NCBI RefSeq assembly: GCF_051201665.1
Contig: NZ_CP179210.1
Span: forward strand, 3,162,001-3,226,000
Direction: 5' to 3'
Source: Psychrobium sp051201665
GTDB taxonomy: Bacteria > Pseudomonadota > Gammaproteobacteria > Enterobacterales > Psychrobiaceae
DNA length: 64,000 nt
The notes under the pieces were generated by a model that worked only from the letters and a program-made list of their open reading frames with translations, was not told where the DNA came from and made no database searches. Within the stretch, counting starts at the first letter, position 1. Each line of letters begins with the position of its first letter. The position numbers and the translations under genes were made by a program. Shown here piece by piece: positions 1-8,652 of the stretch.

Positions 1-1
1 T

Positions 2-946
2 ATCACTGACCTTTGGCAGCAGCGCGATCAAGCGAAAAGAGACAATGACAGCCCACGTTCTCAAGCCATCAAGATCATAATGAGTTCGTTTTATGGGGTA
101 TTAGGCTCAGGCGGCTGTCGCTTTTACGACACGCGATTAGCCAGCTCAATTACCATGCGTGGCCATCAAATTATTCAGCAAACCGCCGAGTGGATTGAAG
201 AAAAACATCAAGTAATTTACGGCGATACCGACTCTGTTTTCGTCTTAGTCGGCAATAAATACGACAGTCAGCAAGCCAATCAAATTGGTCGAGAATTAGC
301 TCAGGATATTAATCAACGTTGGCGAGAAAAGTTACGCCAAGACTTTGATTTAGATTGCCAAATGGAACTCGAATTTGAAACCCTCTACCAACGATTTGTA
401 ATGCCAACTATACGTGGCTCAGAACTGGGCAGCAAAAAGCGTTACGCAGGTCTACTCTCAACACCAACCGGTAGTCAGTTAGTCTTTAAAGGCTTGGAAA
501 GTGTCAGAAGTGATTGGACAGAGCTGTCGCGAGATATTCAACAAGCGGTGTATAAACAAGTATTCGATAAACAAGATCCTAAAGACTATATCTTGCAAAT
601 CATTGACGATGTGAAACAAGGTAAGCTTGACGACAAACTGGTCTATACCAAACGTTTGCGCCGTGAATTATCGCAATACGTTAAAAATGTACCGCCTCAA
701 GTCAAAGCTGCGCGTCTTGCCGATGAAAAAAATAAGGCACTAGGCAGACCTTTGCAATATCAACACAAAGGCAGCATTAGCTATATTATGACGCTCAATG
801 GACCTGAGCCTGTGGACTACCTAACGAGCATTATTGATTATCAACATTACATCGACAAACAAATTGCGCCTATCGTTGACGGTATTTTGCCTTTTATCGG
901 CACCAGCTATGCACAAATAACCGATGTGCAAATGGGGTTGTTTTAG
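2..946 (+). CDS. polB: DNA polymerase II (family B), C-terminal part
   Basis: This is the 3' part of a family B DNA polymerase gene; the reading frame is open to the left edge, so the true start lies outside the window. The fragment opens with the polymerase motif B helix (QAIKIIMSSFYG, normally NSFYG) and contains the motif C metal-binding signature YGDTDS about 55 residues later. A KKRYAG motif, typical of the palm/thumb boundary, follows. The thumb region runs to a C-terminus ending in QMGLF. Pol II is a repair and translesion-restart polymerase induced by DNA damage in Escherichia coli. The catalytic aspartates DTD are present, so the visible part looks functional. Confidence 0.93.
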   Translation: MTDLWQQRDQAKRDNDSPRSQAIKIIMSSFYGVLGSGGCRFYDTRLASSITMRGHQIIQQTAEWIEEKHQVIYGDTDSVFVLVGNKYDSQQANQIGRELAQDINQRWREKLRQDFDLDCQMELEFETLYQRFVMPTIRGSELGSKKRYAGLLSTPTGSQLVFKGLESVRSDWTELSRDIQQAVYKQVFDKQDPKDYILQIIDDVKQGKLDDKLVYTKRLRRELSQYVKNVPPQVKAARLADEKNKALGRPLQYQHKGSISYIMTLNGPEPVDYLTSIIDYQHYIDKQIAPIVDGILPFIGTSYAQITDVQMGLF

Positions 947-960
947 GGATATTTAGAATA

Positions 961-1119
961 ATACCAATTGCATTAAGTAAGTGATCTTGTTGTGCGTAGA
1001 GAAAATCAGCTAAAACAAGGCGCTCGATTGACTAATAGCTGGCTATTAGGATTGAGAACAACGCCATTTTAGTTAATTTTAACAAGTACAAGTGGGCAAA
1101 TATTTAATGCAATTGGTAT
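961..1119 (+). repeat. 159-bp inverted-end repeat, copy 1
   Basis: First of eight copies in the window of a non-coding element that begins ATACCAATTGCATTAA and ends with its reverse complement TTAATGCAATTGGTAT. The interior contains CTAATAGCTGGCTATTAG, a self-complementary stretch. Taking the element as TACC...GGTA (157 bp), it is flanked by TAA on both sides, consistent with a 3-bp target duplication. It encodes no protein. The layout suits a miniature inverted-repeat transposable element (MITE) mobilised in trans. Confidence 0.85.
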
Positions 1120-1204
1120 AATAGAAAGGCTTTCTTAAAACGAGCAGCGAAACGAACGATTGTGATGCCATGTTAATAGCACGTCAATTGCTCGTAAAAT
1201 GGGA

Positions 1205-1822
1205 TTAACTCGTTGTTACCCACAAGATTAACGCATCTTCTTTACTGGTCGAAATTAAGCAGTGCCCCATCATGGTATCATAATAAGCACTATCGCCAAC
1301 CGTTAACTTGGTTGGCTCGTAAAATTCGCTATACAACTCAACCTCACCTTCAAGCACGAGCAAAAACTCTTCGCCTTCGTGACGTACCCAATCGCCATAA
1401 TCATCAAACGAGCGAGCATGAACGCGAGAACGATAAGGCATCATTTTCTTTTGGCTTAACTGTGTTGATAACAACTCATGTTCATAAGTTGGCGTTAAAT
1501 GAGGAACACCCTGACCTGATTTAGTGATATCACGGCGCCCTGTTGCTTGTGCTTTTTCTGGTTTGGTAAATAACTGCGGAATATCAATATTCAAACCCGC
1601 TGCTAACTTTTGCATAACAGCAAAGGTTGGTGATATTTGCTCGTTTTCAATCTTAGATAATGTTGAACGCGCTAATCCCGTTAATTTACCTGCTTCTTCT
1701 AACGTCAGATTATTTTGCTTACGAATTGCTTTGACTTGTTTACCCAATTGCATCTTTTCTACCGGACGTTCTTTTTGTTCATTATCGGCAACAGTCATTG
1801 AAGGGTAAATATCAGTAGTCAT
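1205..1822 (-). CDS. XRE-family transcriptional regulator with C-terminal cupin domain
   Basis: About 205 aa from the chosen ATG (MTTDIYPS). An N-terminal helix-turn-helix lies at about residues 25-80 (LGKQVKAIRKQNNLTLEEAG, then STLSKIENEQISPTF). A cupin-type beta barrel follows at about 125-200 (HEGEEFLLVLEGEVELY). This XRE-cupin architecture is common among regulators of amino-acid, polyamine and one-carbon metabolism, where the cupin may sense a small ligand. The gene is divergent from the SHMT-like gene beginning at 2005, so that gene is its most likely target (inference). Longer starts exist, including a TTG at 1903 and an ATG at 1840. None has a convincing ribosome-binding site, so the start is uncertain. 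Confidence 0.85.
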   Translation of the reverse strand: MTTDIYPSMTVADNEQKERPVEKMQLGKQVKAIRKQNNLTLEEAGKLTGLARSTLSKIENEQISPTFAVMQKLAAGLNIDIPQLFTKPEKAQATGRRDITKSGQGVPHLTPTYEHELLSTQLSQKKMMPYRSRVHARSFDDYGDWVRHEGEEFLLVLEGEVELYSEFYEPTKLTVGDSAYYDTMMGHCLISTSKEDALILWVTTS

Positions 1823-2004
1823 TAATTGGGTACCACGCATTAGGCAAAGTTTGAATGAGCGCCAATTGTTACATAAAAATTTCGTAGGAGAAACACCCAA
1901 CAAAAAGTTTACTACAGTAGAGTTTTCAACAAATTACAAACAAAGGTTTCCAATTGGAAACTTTTAATCTATTATGTGGAAAACAACCTAATAAGAGAAC
2001 GATT

Positions 2005-3300
2005 ATGAAAAGTAATTACAGCTCATTCGAACTAGAACATTTCTTCGCATCAGGTTTACCAGCAACCGATGGTGCCGTACAAATGGCAATCGAATTAGAA
2101 AATAAACGTCAAGAGCAACAAATTGAATTGATCGCTTCTGAAAACATCGTTTCAAAAGCCGTAATGGAAGCGCAAGGTAGCGCACTAACAAATAAATATG
2201 CTGAAGGTTATCCTGGTCGTCGTTATTACGGCGGTTGTGAATACGTAGATATCGTTGAGCAACTAGCGATTGACCGTGCAAAACAAATCTTTGACTGTGA
2301 ATTCGTTAACGTACAACCACACTCTGGCGCACAAGCCAACGGTTCAGTATTCCAAGCACTATTAACGCCAGGCGATACTATTCTAGGAATGTCACTAGAT
2401 GCAGGTGGTCACCTGACTCACGGTGCACGCCCAGCGCAATCAGGCAAATGGTTTAACGCTGTACAATACGGTGTTCGTGAATCTGATCTAGCAATTGATT
2501 TCGACCAAGTATTAGAACTTGCTCGTGAGCACAAACCAAAACTAATCATTGCCGGTGGTTCAGCTATTCCACGTCAAATCGACTTTAGCCGTTTCCGTGA
2601 AATCGCTGACGAAGTAGGTGCTTACCTAATGGTTGATATGGCACACATCGCCGGTCTTATTGCGACAAACCATCATCAAAATCCATTGCCATACGCAGAT
2701 GTTGTTACTACAACAACCCATAAAACATTACGCGGCCCACGTGGTGGCATGATCTTGACTAACAACGCAGACATCGCTAAGAAAATTAACTCAGCGGTTT
2801 TCCCAGGTCTTCAAGGTGGCCCACTAATGCACGTTATCGCTGGTAAAGCGGTTGCATTAGGTGAAGCGTTAGAGCCGGAGTTCCACTCATACATCTCTCA
2901 AGTGATTACCAATGCTAAATCATTAGCTAATACGCTAATCTCTCGCGGCTGTGACATTGTTACTGGCGGCACAGACACTCACTTAATGCTTGTTGACCTA
3001 CGTCCTAAAGGACTAAAAGGTAATGCAGCAGAAGAAAGTCTAGAGCGTGCAGGTATCACTTGTAACAAAAACGGAATTCCATTTGATCCAGAAAAGCCAA
3101 TGGTTACTTCAGGCATCCGTCTTGGTACGCCAGCAGGCACAAGCCGTGGTTTCAGTGAAGAAGACTTCATTCAAATTGGTCACTGGATTGGTGATGTATT
3201 AGATGGTCTAGCAAGCAACCCAGAAGACAACAGCGCTGAAGAGCAACGTGTTTTAGGTTTGGTGCAAGAGCTTTGTGAAAAATACCCTTTATATCGTTAA
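2005..3300 (+). CDS. Serine hydroxymethyltransferase-family PLP enzyme (unusual paralogue)
   Basis: A 431-aa fold-type I PLP enzyme of the SHMT family, which interconverts serine and glycine with tetrahydrofolate. ELIASEN (residues 41-47), the NKYAEGYPGRRYYGG block and the PLP-lysine motif TTTTHK (Lys240) are all present. Two positions depart from standard GlyA. The first His of the AHGGHLTHG motif, which in GlyA stacks on the PLP ring, is Ala133 (LDAGGHLTHG). The Tyr of the GFSAYS motif is Ile188 (GGSAIPR). This suggests a specialised paralogue, perhaps acting on an alpha-substituted serine, rather than the housekeeping enzyme. The start was chosen because AAGAGA lies just upstream of ATG 2005. 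It is divergent from an XRE-cupin regulator and followed by a terminator. Confidence 0.9.
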   Translation: MKSNYSSFELEHFFASGLPATDGAVQMAIELENKRQEQQIELIASENIVSKAVMEAQGSALTNKYAEGYPGRRYYGGCEYVDIVEQLAIDRAKQIFDCEFVNVQPHSGAQANGSVFQALLTPGDTILGMSLDAGGHLTHGARPAQSGKWFNAVQYGVRESDLAIDFDQVLELAREHKPKLIIAGGSAIPRQIDFSRFREIADEVGAYLMVDMAHIAGLIATNHHQNPLPYADVVTTTTHKTLRGPRGGMILTNNADIAKKINSAVFPGLQGGPLMHVIAGKAVALGEALEPEFHSYISQVITNAKSLANTLISRGCDIVTGGTDTHLMLVDLRPKGLKGNAAEESLERAGITCNKNGIPFDPEKPMVTSGIRLGTPAGTSRGFSEEDFIQIGHWIGDVLDGLASNPEDNSAEEQRVLGLVQELCEKYPLYR

Positions 3301-3330
3301 TTCCCCAATAAACGATAAGGAACTATGTAA

Positions 3331-3354
3331 AACGGCTCTTCGGAGCCGTTTTTT
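3331..3354 (+). terminator. Rho-independent terminator after the SHMT-like gene
   Basis: Perfect 8-bp stem AACGGCTC / GAGCCGTT with a TTCG tetraloop, followed by a T-run. It lies 31 bases after the stop codon. Confidence 0.9.
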
Positions 3355-3485
3355 GTTTTCTAATACCAATTGCATTAAGTAAGTGATCTTGTTGTGCGTA
3401 GAGAAAATCAGCTAAAACAAGGCGCTCGATTGACTAATAGCTGGCTATTAGGATTGAGAGCAACGCCATTTTAGTTAATTTTAAC

Positions 3486-5034
3486 GTAACTATTCACTAG
3501 GGAAAATTATTTTCTAAGGATCCTTTTTAGCTATTGACCGATCCTGCCAGTATGCCAAGCTAGGGCTATGACTTAATCGCCCTAGCTTCAATGAACTTAA
3601 ACAGCATCAACATCACTGAAATAGTTGAGCAAACTAAAGCTCAGTTACAAGAAGATAAGACACTCACGCCTGCGTTGAAGATGTCTATCGAGCTTATTCT
3701 TGTTATCGTTGTTATGCTTGCCAGTAAATTGGGACTTAACAGTAAAAATAGTAGTATCCCGCCATCAAAAGATATTAACCGAGAAAAACAAACCAAAGCT
3801 AAATCAGATAAGCTAGCGGGTGGACAAAAAGGCCGAACGGGTAAAACGCTGACTCAAACAGAAACGCCCGATGAGATAGAAGTCATTTTAGTTGACCGAG
3901 ACATGTTACCTCAAGGACGTTATCGTGAGGTGGGTTTTCAAAAGCGGCAAGTTGTCGATATCGACATCAGTAAAGTGGTGACAGAATACCAAGCGCAAAT
4001 TCTGGAAAATGCGCAAGGAAAGCGTTTTGTGGGTGAATTTCCAGAAGGCGTTAACAGTCCGATCCAGTATGGCGTTGGTGTGAAAGCGCATGCCGTTTAC
4101 TTATCCCAATATCAATTACTTCCTTATAATCGTATTGAAGAATACTTTGCCGACCAGCTCGGTCTCCCCGTCAGTGCGGGTAGTTTGTTTAACTTTAATG
4201 AGCAAGCCGCTGCACTGGTCAAGTCATCAGGTGCAGAAGATATCATAAAAACGGCATTACAAAGCCCTCATCAAACATTACATGTTGATGAAACAGGTAT
4301 TAATATCGGCGGAAAACGGCGATGGCTTCATGGCGCGTCAACGACATGGTGGACGTATTTTTATCCTCATGAAAAAAGAGGAAAAATAGCGATGGATGAC
4401 GCCGATATTCTTCCTCACTTTAGTGGTGTACTGTGTCATGACCATTGGAAACCGTATTATCAATATACCAAGTGCCAACATGCCTTATGCAATGCTCATC
4501 ATATCCGAGAGTTAGAAAGAGCATGGGAGCAAGATGGCATGCAATGGGCGAAGGCGTTGCAAACCTTACTGAAGGACATGAATAAACATCAAATTGATAA
4601 CCCCAACTTAGACGAAGACACTAAGCGGCAATACTTAACGCAATATCAAAAAATACTAGCCGCAGGTGAAATTGAATGTCCAGCGCCAGATGAAAACAGC
4701 CGAATAAAAGGTCAGCGAGGGCGATTAAAACGAACAAAATCCAGAGCATTGTTAGAGCGATTAAGAGATTATCAAGATGATGTCTTACGCTTTCTGACGA
4801 GCACTGCTGTCCCATTTACCAATAATCAAGGCGAGAATGATATTAGGATGACAAAAGTTCATCAAAAAATATCTGGATGCTTTAGAAGTATGCAAGGCGC
4901 AGAGATGTTCTGTTTGATCAGAAGCTATTTATCGACTTGCAGAAAACAATATGTATCTGCAAGCCTAGCCCTTGAATTGCTATTCAAAAATCAGCTTCCA
5001 GATGTATTTATTGAAGATAAGGCTGAATAGTTAC
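3486..5034 (+). mobile_element. IS66-family insertion sequence, single-ORF (ISBst12-like) type
   Basis: 1549-bp element with perfect 11-bp terminal inverted repeats GTAACTATTCA / TGAATAGTTAC. It is bounded by the 8-bp direct repeat ATTTTAAC at 3478-3485 and 5035-5042. An 8-bp duplication is characteristic of IS66. It carries only the transposase gene, without tnpA/tnpB, as in the ISBst12 subgroup. It is inserted inside repeat copy 2. Confidence 0.93.
3591..5030 (+). CDS. IS66-family transposase (TnpC-like, stand-alone)
   Basis: 479 aa. The N-terminus has a helical segment followed by the LNSKNSSIPPSKD motif of IS66 transposases. The catalytic core carries HVDETGI (first Asp), CHDHWKPYY (second Asp), CNAHHIRELERAWE and a late NNQGENDIRM motif with the Glu of the DDE triad. 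The stop codon lies within 4 bases of the terminal inverted repeat, so the gene fills the element. It is related to, but clearly different from, the two identical 473-aa transposases at 22208 and 55795. It appears intact. Confidence 0.93.
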   Translation: MNLNSINITEIVEQTKAQLQEDKTLTPALKMSIELILVIVVMLASKLGLNSKNSSIPPSKDINREKQTKAKSDKLAGGQKGRTGKTLTQTETPDEIEVILVDRDMLPQGRYREVGFQKRQVVDIDISKVVTEYQAQILENAQGKRFVGEFPEGVNSPIQYGVGVKAHAVYLSQYQLLPYNRIEEYFADQLGLPVSAGSLFNFNEQAAALVKSSGAEDIIKTALQSPHQTLHVDETGINIGGKRRWLHGASTTWWTYFYPHEKRGKIAMDDADILPHFSGVLCHDHWKPYYQYTKCQHALCNAHHIRELERAWEQDGMQWAKALQTLLKDMNKHQIDNPNLDEDTKRQYLTQYQKILAAGEIECPAPDENSRIKGQRGRLKRTKSRALLERLRDYQDDVLRFLTSTAVPFTNNQGENDIRMTKVHQKISGCFRSMQGAEMFCLIRSYLSTCRKQYVSASLALELLFKNQLPDVFIEDKAE

Positions 5035-5089
5035 ATTTTAACAAGTACAAGTGGGCAAATATTTAATGCAATTGGTATAATTTCGATCG

Positions 5090-5785
5090 TTAACTCGCAA
5101 AATCTAAATAACGATTTACAAAGGGATTAGATAACCGTTGTGGTGAAATTTTTTCAATAATTTCTAACGCTGCACTAGTGCTCTTAACTGCTTCTTGATA
5201 TGACGTTCCTAGCTTTGAAAAAGAATCACTGCTCGCCAGTTTGGTGAGTTCAGATTGTGCTTGGTTAATATCTTGTTTGAAATTAGGTGATGTTTTGGCT
5301 TTTTCGACATCAGACAATATGGTCATCGCTTTATCAAGGCCGACAGACAATGAAATATTAGTGGCTGACGGCTTAGCGCCCTCTTCTGTTTTATCAACGG
5401 CTTTTTTGATATCTCGTAGGTAATCCACCAAACTTGCTGGCTCTTTGTTTTCTTCTTTTTCAAATCGCGATTTAAATAAAGAACTGCCCTTCATTGATTG
5501 ATATTCGTCGTCTGAAATAAGGCCAAATTCATGCACTTTTTCAATCAGTGCCTTGGTATCAATTTGACTGAAATTACCATGGGAAAAAAATTGTTCGCTA
5601 ATAGCGTGTAACTTTTGAGAACGACTAGAAAGATTTAAGCTTTCGCCAGCGCCAGCATCGGATGCTTTATCTTTACTGACTTCACTAAGCGGCGTGACCT
5701 TGTCAGCTTTTTCAATCTGGTTATCACCTGTCGACTGGGGATATCCCGTGTTTACTAAGCTATTGTAGAGTCCAATTGAATTCAT
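5090..5785 (-). CDS. Hypothetical protein, mostly helical, Ser/Lys-rich
   Basis: 231 aa with no signal peptide or membrane segment. The first 60 residues are low-complexity and polar. The middle carries SLNLSSRSQKLHAISEQF, loosely reminiscent of small flagellar or regulatory helical proteins. The C-terminal half is predicted helix with many Lys, Glu and Ser residues. I do not recognise the family. It lies between repeat copy 2 and rlmF, on the opposite strand to rlmF, with about 130 bases of shared upstream region. Confidence 0.7.
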   Translation of the reverse strand: MNSIGLYNSLVNTGYPQSTGDNQIEKADKVTPLSEVSKDKASDAGAGESLNLSSRSQKLHAISEQFFSHGNFSQIDTKALIEKVHEFGLISDDEYQSMKGSSLFKSRFEKEENKEPASLVDYLRDIKKAVDKTEEGAKPSATNISLSVGLDKAMTILSDVEKAKTSPNFKQDINQAQSELTKLASSDSFSKLGTSYQEAVKSTSAALEIIEKISPQRLSNPFVNRYLDFAS

Positions 5786-5915
5786 CGCCGTTACTCACCG
5801 ATTTTTGACACCATTAAAAGATAGCAAGACAAAGCAATAGTTGAGCCAATTCGCCATCGAGTTGTGAGTAGGATTTTGTTACACTGAGATCAATTCCAAT
5901 AAGTGATCAATAATC

Positions 5916-6854
5916 GTGTCTAGTAAGCAGCAATTACACCCAAAAAATAAGCATCGTGGTCAATATGACTTTACCAAGCTCGCTAAATCAGAGCCTAAGT
6001 TGGCCGCGCATATCATCAGTAACAAACTGGGTAAGCCGTCGATTAACTTTGCCAATAGTGTGGCGGTGAAATTGCTTAATCGCGCTATTTTAAAGACCGA
6101 TTATCAAGTCTCTGGTTGGGATATTCCGACGGGATTTTTATGCCCACCTATTCCGGGGCGCGTTGATTACATTCATTATCTCAATGATTTATTGATGGCG
6201 ACTCACCAAAACACAGCAATCAATGGTAACAATGTTCGAGTGCTTGATATTGGCACAGGTGCAGGTTGTATTTATCCACTGTTGGGGCAGCGCGCATACC
6301 AATGGCAATTCGTCGCCAGTGATATAGACGAGAAATCTATCACTTCCAGTCACCAAATTCTGGCGCAAAACGCATCAATGGAACAACAAATAAACCTGAG
6401 ATTGCAACCTAATAGCCAGCATATATTCGAAGGGATAATTAACGCGGATGAGTTTTTTGACTTAACCCTGTGTAACCCACCTTTTCATGAATCAATGGCG
6501 CAAGCGAATGCAGGTAGTGAACGAAAACGTCGTAACCTTGGCACCAATAAAAGCGGTGATAGTAAGCTTAACTTTGGCGGCCAAAATGCAGAGCTTTGGT
6601 GTAAGGGCGGCGAAAAAGCCTTTGTTGGTAAAATGATTGCTGAAAGTAAATCATTTGCCCATCAAGTGCTGTGGTTTAGCTCGCTAATCTCAAACAAAGA
6701 CAATGTGAGACCACTGAAAAAGAAGTTAGAAAAAGCAGGTGCGCTAGAGGTTAAAGTCGTCAACATGGCCCAAGGGCAAAAAGTCAGTCGCTTTTTAGCG
6801 TGGAGCTTTTTGACACCATCACAACAACGTAAATGGTGTCAAACGAGATATTAG
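5916..6854 (+). CDS. rlmF: 23S rRNA (adenine-1618 N6)-methyltransferase
   Basis: 312 aa, close to the usual RlmF length. The enzyme transfers a methyl group from SAM to N6 of A1618 in 23S rRNA. The N-terminus (HPKNKHRGQYDF) and the segment DIPTGFLCPPIPGRVDYIHY are hallmark RlmF sequences. The SAM-binding glycine-rich loop is VLDIGTGAGCIYPL, and the N6-adenine methyltransferase catalytic motif is CNPPFHES. The start is GTG at 5916. It stands alone and is followed directly by the repeat dimer. Confidence 0.95.
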   Translation: MSSKQQLHPKNKHRGQYDFTKLAKSEPKLAAHIISNKLGKPSINFANSVAVKLLNRAILKTDYQVSGWDIPTGFLCPPIPGRVDYIHYLNDLLMATHQNTAINGNNVRVLDIGTGAGCIYPLLGQRAYQWQFVASDIDEKSITSSHQILAQNASMEQQINLRLQPNSQHIFEGIINADEFFDLTLCNPPFHESMAQANAGSERKRRNLGTNKSGDSKLNFGGQNAELWCKGGEKAFVGKMIAESKSFAHQVLWFSSLISNKDNVRPLKKKLEKAGALEVKVVNMAQGQKVSRFLAWSFLTPSQQRKWCQTRY

Positions 6855-6867
6855 CAGGCGGTAGCTT

Positions 6868-7026
6868 ATACCAATTGCATTAAATATTTGCCCACTTGTA
6901 CTTGTTAAAATTAACTAAAATGGCGTTGCTCTCAATCCTAATAGCCAGCTATTAGTCAATCGAGCGCCTTGTTTTAGCTGATTTTCTCTACGCACAACAA
7001 GATCACTTACTTAATGCAATTGGTAT
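6868..7026 (-). repeat. 159-bp repeat, copy 3 (first of a tandem pair)
   Basis: Reverse-oriented copy, separated from copy 4 by one base. Taking the element as TACC...GGTA, the outer flanks of the pair are TTA on both sides and the junction is TAA. This fits insertion of a dimer, or insertion of one copy beside another. Confidence 0.88.
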
Positions 7027-7027
7027 A

Positions 7028-7186
7028 ATACCAATTGCATTAAATATTTGCCCACTTGTACTTGTTAAAATTAACTAAAATGGCGTTGCTCTCAATCCTA
7101 ATAGCCAGCTATTAGTCAATCGAGCGCCTTGTTTTAGCTGATTTTCTCTACGCACAACAAGATCACTTACTTAATGCAATTGGTAT
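7028..7186 (-). repeat. 159-bp repeat, copy 4 (second of a tandem pair)
   Basis: Same orientation as copy 3. Its last base is also the first base of the TTA that encodes, on the minus strand, the stop codon of the di-haem cytochrome gene. Confidence 0.88.
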
Positions 7187-8343
7187 TATCTCAAAAACTG
7201 ATAATGCGGACCTCGAGACGGCGATGCCGTAATCGCATGCATAAATTCTTCAAGTGCTTTTAATTCCTCTGCATTGAGGTTTAGTGGCTTTAACAAGTGA
7301 GATGTTTTAGGCGACATAGGATCGTCTTTATCGTCTCGTTGAGGGATACCACCAGCATTGTAGATATTCATAATTCCATCCATGCCAGCAAAAAATCCAT
7401 TATGCATCCACGGTTTATTGTTCATTACGCCACGTAAACTTGGGGTTTTGAATTTACCAACATCTGCCGGATCTTTGGTGACCGTATAGCGCCCTAAATC
7501 TTGATACTTACGCTTGTAATACGTAAGCCCAATATTGTGAAACTTCTCATCGCTAAACGTGGCGCCATTATGACAATTTAAGCATCCCGCTTTGGTTCTA
7601 AATAAATGAAGTCCGTGTAATGCTTGATCTGACATACTCGCCAACATAAATTTTTTACGTTGCGGTGATTGTTCACTAATTCCATTTAGAAATCGGTCAA
7701 AATTGGATGAGCGAGAAATTAAGGTTCGTTCAAAGGTCGCAATAGCCTGTCCAATGAGTGTTGCCGTTATTTTCTCTTGTCCAAAAACCGATTTGAACGC
7801 GCGCTGATATTCTTTAATATCGTTTAATCGCACTTCAAGCTCTGGCAAGGTAAAGTTCATTTCAACAGTATCTTGAATAGGCATCAATGCCTGCGCCTCA
7901 AGCGTTGGCGCACGGCCATCCCAAAATAACTGTTTGCGAAATGCGACATTTTCAATGGCTGGAGAATTGCGCACGCCAGTACGTCTGTTGTGGCCAAATG
8001 ATACTTGTCGACCATCCCCCCAGCCTAAGTCACGGTCGTGACAACTGGCACAGGCAATTTGCCCAGAACGAGATAGTTTAGGGTCGTTAAATAGTTTTTC
8101 GCCCAAACGCATTTTTTCCACAGAAAATGGATTATCAGCAGGAAAAACGGGTTTAGGTACTAACCCTAATGGCCGATGCTCAATGCCTTCGCGTAACTGT
8201 GGTTTAGGCCATTGATTGATGGGTTTACTATAAAGTTGTCGCAGTTGTTCTTTACTGATAAACGGGTTCCCCGTTTGAGCAGACAACGGCAATACGATTC
8301 CTAAACTACAAGTAACAAGAAACCGGCTAATTAATTTGTTCAA
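7186..8343 (-). CDS. Di-haem cytochrome c peroxidase / MauG-family protein
   Basis: 385 aa with an N-terminal signal peptide ending near SAQTG, so periplasmic. Two c-type haem sites are visible: CASCHD at about residue 97 and CLNCHN at about 254. Between them is the family segment FWDGRAPTLEAQ with a downstream VEMNF. The C-terminal FKTPSLRGV and PWMHNG motifs are standard for bacterial cytochrome c peroxidases and MauG/MbnH-like enzymes. Such proteins reduce peroxide or oxidise residues of a partner protein. It lies downstream of the TonB receptor operon, but a terminator separates it from the 76-aa gene. The stop codon abuts repeat copy 4, so the last residues may not be ancestral. Confidence 0.9.
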   Translation of the reverse strand: MNKLISRFLVTCSLGIVLPLSAQTGNPFISKEQLRQLYSKPINQWPKPQLREGIEHRPLGLVPKPVFPADNPFSVEKMRLGEKLFNDPKLSRSGQIACASCHDRDLGWGDGRQVSFGHNRRTGVRNSPAIENVAFRKQLFWDGRAPTLEAQALMPIQDTVEMNFTLPELEVRLNDIKEYQRAFKSVFGQEKITATLIGQAIATFERTLISRSSNFDRFLNGISEQSPQRKKFMLASMSDQALHGLHLFRTKAGCLNCHNGATFSDEKFHNIGLTYYKRKYQDLGRYTVTKDPADVGKFKTPSLRGVMNNKPWMHNGFFAGMDGIMNIYNAGGIPQRDDKDDPMSPKTSHLLKPLNLNAEELKALEEFMHAITASPSRGPHYQFLR

Positions 8344-8356
8344 TTACGTTGTCCAT

Positions 8357-8385
8357 AAAAAAAATGCCCTCGTCTAAACGAGGGC
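8357..8385 (-). terminator. Rho-independent terminator for the TonB receptor operon
   Basis: Stem GCCCTCG / CGAGGGC with a 6-base loop. On the minus strand it is followed by a run of eight Ts. It sits between the 76-aa gene and the start of the di-haem cytochrome gene. Confidence 0.9.
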
Positions 8386-8404
8386 ACTTAGTTAATATCA
8401 TTGA

Positions 8405-8635
8405 TTACTTTACGATAATTGTTTTTCCACTAGCATCAACTTTCACTAAAAATTTAGCTTCTTTTAACTGTGCTTTATTTGTTAAATCAATACAGTTTGC
8501 TTTCTTATTCTTAACTAATTGAACTAATTCTTGCTCTAATAATTGCGCTTTACTTAGCCAGTATCTATCCCCTATATCCTGTTTTGGATCATAACAAAGC
8601 TGGCTGATAACGACCGTGGTTAATAAAATACTCAT
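8405..8635 (-). CDS. Small hypothetical secreted or membrane-anchored protein
   Basis: 76 aa. A short hydrophobic N-terminus (MSILLTTVVIS) could be a signal or anchor. The remainder is charged, with two Cys residues and a Lys-rich end. It begins 18 bases after the TonB receptor gene stops and is followed by a terminator, so it is the last gene of that operon. I do not recognise the family. Confidence 0.6.
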   Translation of the reverse strand: MSILLTTVVISQLCYDPKQDIGDRYWLSKAQLLEQELVQLVKNKKANCIDLTNKAQLKEAKFLVKVDASGKTIIVK

Positions 8636-8652
8636 AGTACACTCCTTAAAAA

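Larger units (their letters stand above)
3363..5078 (+). repeat. 159-bp repeat, copy 2, split by an IS66-family element
   Basis: The left part is 3363-3485 and the right part 5035-5078. The right part begins with the 8-bp ATTTTAAC target duplication of the inserted element. Removing the insertion and one copy of the duplication restores a 159-bp repeat matching the other copies. Outer flanks are TAA on both sides. Confidence 0.9.

Noticed and set aside
1213..1808. Two plus-strand open frames opposite the XRE-cupin gene
   Set aside because: They lie on the opposite strand of a well-recognised gene, have no family features and no ribosome-binding sites.
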